Made by a program: the position numbers and the translations under genes. Positions 61,801-64,000 of a DNA stretch of 64,000 nucleotides are shown here, in pieces. Every line of letters begins with the position of its first letter. The first letter of the stretch is position 1. The stretch is taken from the NCBI RefSeq assembly GCF_008831285.2, contig NC_045138.2, positions 35,145,115-35,209,114 of the forward strand. The letters are read 5' to 3'. Source of the DNA: Nymphaea colorata (taxonomy: Eukaryota; Streptophyta; Magnoliopsida; Nymphaeales; Nymphaeaceae). The notes below the pieces were generated by a model, which searched no databases, had not been told where the DNA came from, and saw nothing but the letters and a program-made list of their open reading frames with translations.

Positions 61801-63174
61801 GACAAAGATAACTATGCTGTTAATGTGGAGGTCAGTCACTATAACTCCAATTTTAAATGAAAGATCGAGAAATACCTGCAAATGTTCCCTTGAATTACAT
61901 CTGCAAGCTAATGGTACACACCCTTCTTGGGAAAGAAGCCAAGATACTTATATGATATTGAAATGTTGAACTAGACCTTTAATGAAAATTACTCATCGAA
62001 TTTTAATCATTTTTTTTTTCAACTGGTAAAAAGTTGGAACTGATATATCCATATTAAAGTCACATTTTTGTTTTTGAAATTTGATTTGTATATTAAGACA
62101 AATCTTATGGTTAGTCTGATCACATTCTCTGTTACTTAGGATAGAAGCAGTGATTTCTTTCCTTAGTCAGTGATTTAATTGTTTGGTTCTTGAACTTGAA
62201 AAGATGCTCAAGATCAGAGACTTAGATGTAGTGCAGCAAAGCTACTATGCTCCAAAGCTTTGGGATTTCAGTCATAAGAAGTTTCAAGTTGTAAGTATTT
62301 CTGCAGGCACAATTCCTCAAAGTTGAGAGAAATGTGACTGAGCTTGGCCAGTCAATTGATCTTATAAAGAAAGAGAGTAAAAAGTTACGGGAGAGGGCTT
62401 CTTTTGCTCAAGAGGAAATGAACCGTGGTCATACTAAGCTCAAGTAACATAGCAAACCTTTGTGTTGTCTTAAAACATTCATTGCCTTACATGGTTTCCA
62501 ACTACAAGTTTAAAGATTGAGTTAATTTCCAGGAATGCGGGACGTGAAATTCAAAGGCTTGCAGATTCTGTCTACAAAATGGAATCACAAGCTTTGGGTA
62601 AGCATTTTACTCATTTTCTTCTGTAAATTGAATGACTGGCTAGGAGATCCTTTCTGAGTGTTGAAGGACAGTAGTCTAAACATAAATTCTGATACAGATT
62701 TAGTGGATGGATTGCGGGAGGTGCCTGGTAGAGAGGCTTTACGGCTCCGAGCAGAGGCAAGTGATGTGTCTTTGGTCCTCTACTATTGCCTGGTTTTTGC
62801 TATTATATCTTACCTTTTATGTTTGCCTCTTTCGAATGAGTTGAATTACATCACGGAATAGTCAACTGACGAACTTGACGTTCTCATGTACGAGATAGTT
62901 TTACCCGCTGTTGTCTAAAGTAAAAGTTGGTCTCATTAAGATGCACATTCGATGTGGTTCTTATTGCTGGATGGTAAACAACTACAAGTCCTTGCTTTTG
63001 AGAATTTGCCTGGATCTGCACAAAGTCGACAGTGAAAATGTTGGGATTTCGATGTACATTATTTACAATAATATTTGTCTGCAGGTTGCTTCTATGGCGT
63101 CCCAATTGAAGCAGGAGAGGACTGCTCTTAACAAAAGAATTTTAAAAATCTCCGACTATGGAATAGCAGTATGA
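58824..63174 (+). CDS. RHIP1: RGS1-HXK1-interacting protein 1-like (RHIP1)
   Basis: Eight exons: 58824-59012, 61125-61191, 61305-61382, 61482-61534, 62307-62443, 62533-62597, 62698-62756 and 63085-63174, giving 245 residues with consistent phases. The protein has a variable N terminus, then SIPEVKSWYKDYEDAIVRKV, EHPSAAAGIAIATGLLLLRG (short hydrophobic segment, residues 97-110), PRRLLFRQTFGRLQSEEAQF and a long charged coiled coil (about 125-235), ending ALNKRILKISDYGIAV. This order matches plant RHIP1, reported to link the G-protein regulator RGS1 with hexokinase 1 in glucose sensing. Intron 7 begins GAG|GCAAGT, a GC-AG intron; using it restores the conserved RAEVASMAS join. Intron 1 (2.1 kb) carries a non-autonomous hAT element. 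Confidence 0.88.
60155..61049. mobile_element. Non-autonomous hAT element in RHIP1 intron 1
   Basis: An 895 bp non-coding insertion has TIRs CTTAGTTGTCAAGGC and, at the right end in reverse complement, CTTAGTTGTTAAGGC (one mismatch in 15). It is flanked by the perfect 8 bp duplication GTTGACAT (60147-60154 and 61050-61057), the size made by hAT transposases. Both ends carry CCTAGGCG-type subterminal motifs. The interior is AT-rich without an open frame. It has a different TIR from the hAT elements at 6.4-17.4 kb, so it was mobilised by another hAT lineage. Confidence 0.9.
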
Positions 63175-64000
63175 GACTGCAACTCTTCAGAAACTGCATC
63201 GTTCTCAGCTGCCTGCAGGCAATTAGGGCCAAGTTGTGCATCGAATGGCTTCATGGTGACGGGAGTTTTTTCAATAGTTATCATGAGCTTTGCAAGGCAT
63301 ATTTGTAGCTTGCAAGCTTACTATGTCAATGTTGGATTTTTCTTTCCGGGTGAAGGATACCATGACGATCTCATGTACCACCTGTTCGAGTTTGCTTCAT
63401 GTTTCCACATCGATGGCCTGGCCTCGATTAACTACATAATAAAGAGAAGTGGCTTATGAAATTGACAAGACTTTTCTAAGTGCATACAAACTCATAACAG
63501 CGAACATTTGCGATCCTCTCTCTCTATCTCTCACGAGGGAATGCGTTGGTAATACCTACTTGTGGCCATGAAAAAAAGCCCTATTCTGATCGTTGCACCG
63601 AGAGCACCAGTCATAGTTGCACCGAGAGCACTAGTCAGAAGTTGGCTATTATGAACCTGGTAAACGATGACGAAACTGGGCAAGAATGGTGCAGAAACTT
63701 GCCTGGGAAAAGTTCTGCTTGTGTGGCCAGCGATCAGCAGCCTTTTGAAGTTTAAACGATCAACATCGTCATCCCACGTTGGACGCAGATTTCTTTTCTT
63801 GGTTGTAGTTGGTCCCGGAACGGAACACGAGCTATAACTTCCTTTCCAAGTCCCTTTTAGTTGAGTGTGGCTGGGTTGCCGATACTAGTTACTTCTCTGG
63901 AGATTTAACTCCAATCGGTTGCCAGATGACGGCTTCTCGATAGTGGGTGGCGGAAAATGTTCATCAAATGTGGGTCTCTGGTGTGGTGAGCAAGAGGCTT
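63175..64000. other. RHIP1 3' region and intergenic DNA
   Basis: Downstream of the RHIP1 stop. Probably 3' UTR at first; no clear AATAAA is adjacent (ATAATAAAG occurs near 63437). A short direct repeat GTTGCACCGAGAGCAC at 63591 and 63615 is present. Frames here have no recognised family. Confidence 0.45.

Overview
This window is nuclear DNA from a flowering plant. The evidence is several multi-exon genes with GT-AG introns whose products have plant counterparts (cytosolic pyruvate kinase, a PSY sulfated-peptide precursor, RHIP1, a plant-type RING-H2 ligase, CIA30), plant-type hAT, Tourist-like, Ty1/copia and TRIM transposons, long AT-rich intergenic stretches and (TA)n, (CT)n and (AC)n microsatellites. 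The species cannot be named from what is visible.

Layout. 1-6.4 kb: mostly non-coding, with a Tourist-like MITE and a weak histone H4-like relic. 6.4-17.4 kb: a large hAT complex made of a 7.3 kb element (minus strand) that carries a dead BED-type transposase plus a captured genomic piece of a PGAP1-like GPI inositol-deacylase gene, followed by an inverted, 5'-truncated second copy. The two copies form a palindrome with arms of about 3.5 kb. 17.4-21.9 kb: no gene seen. 22.1-23.9 kb: a three-exon gene for a PSY-type tyrosine-sulfated peptide precursor, with a 96 bp (TA)n tract just before its last exon. 24-27 kb: AT-rich repeats. 27.1-33.7 kb: a Ty1/copia retrotransposon with 468 bp LTRs and a perfect TSD, lacking the integrase core. 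37.1-40.2 kb: cytosolic pyruvate kinase. 41.0-42.1 kb: RING-H2 E3 ligase. 43.5-44.1 kb: a TRIM-like element with three LTR-like units. 45.5-50.4 kb: a CIA30 complex I assembly factor, divergent from a four-helix AGTRAP-like membrane protein gene (51.3-53.5 kb). 57.6-57.9 kb: a second relic of the same TRIM family. 58.8-63.2 kb: RHIP1-like gene with a GC-AG intron and an 895 bp non-autonomous hAT in intron 1.

The host genes are unrelated neighbours rather than a pathway; the only clear pairing is the head-to-head CIA30/AGTRAP-like pair sharing about 830 bp of upstream DNA. I reconstructed exon structures by hand from splice signals, phase and family similarity. Junctions given for PSY, pyruvate kinase, CIA30 and RHIP1 keep phase throughout; the 3' end of the AGTRAP-like gene is uncertain.
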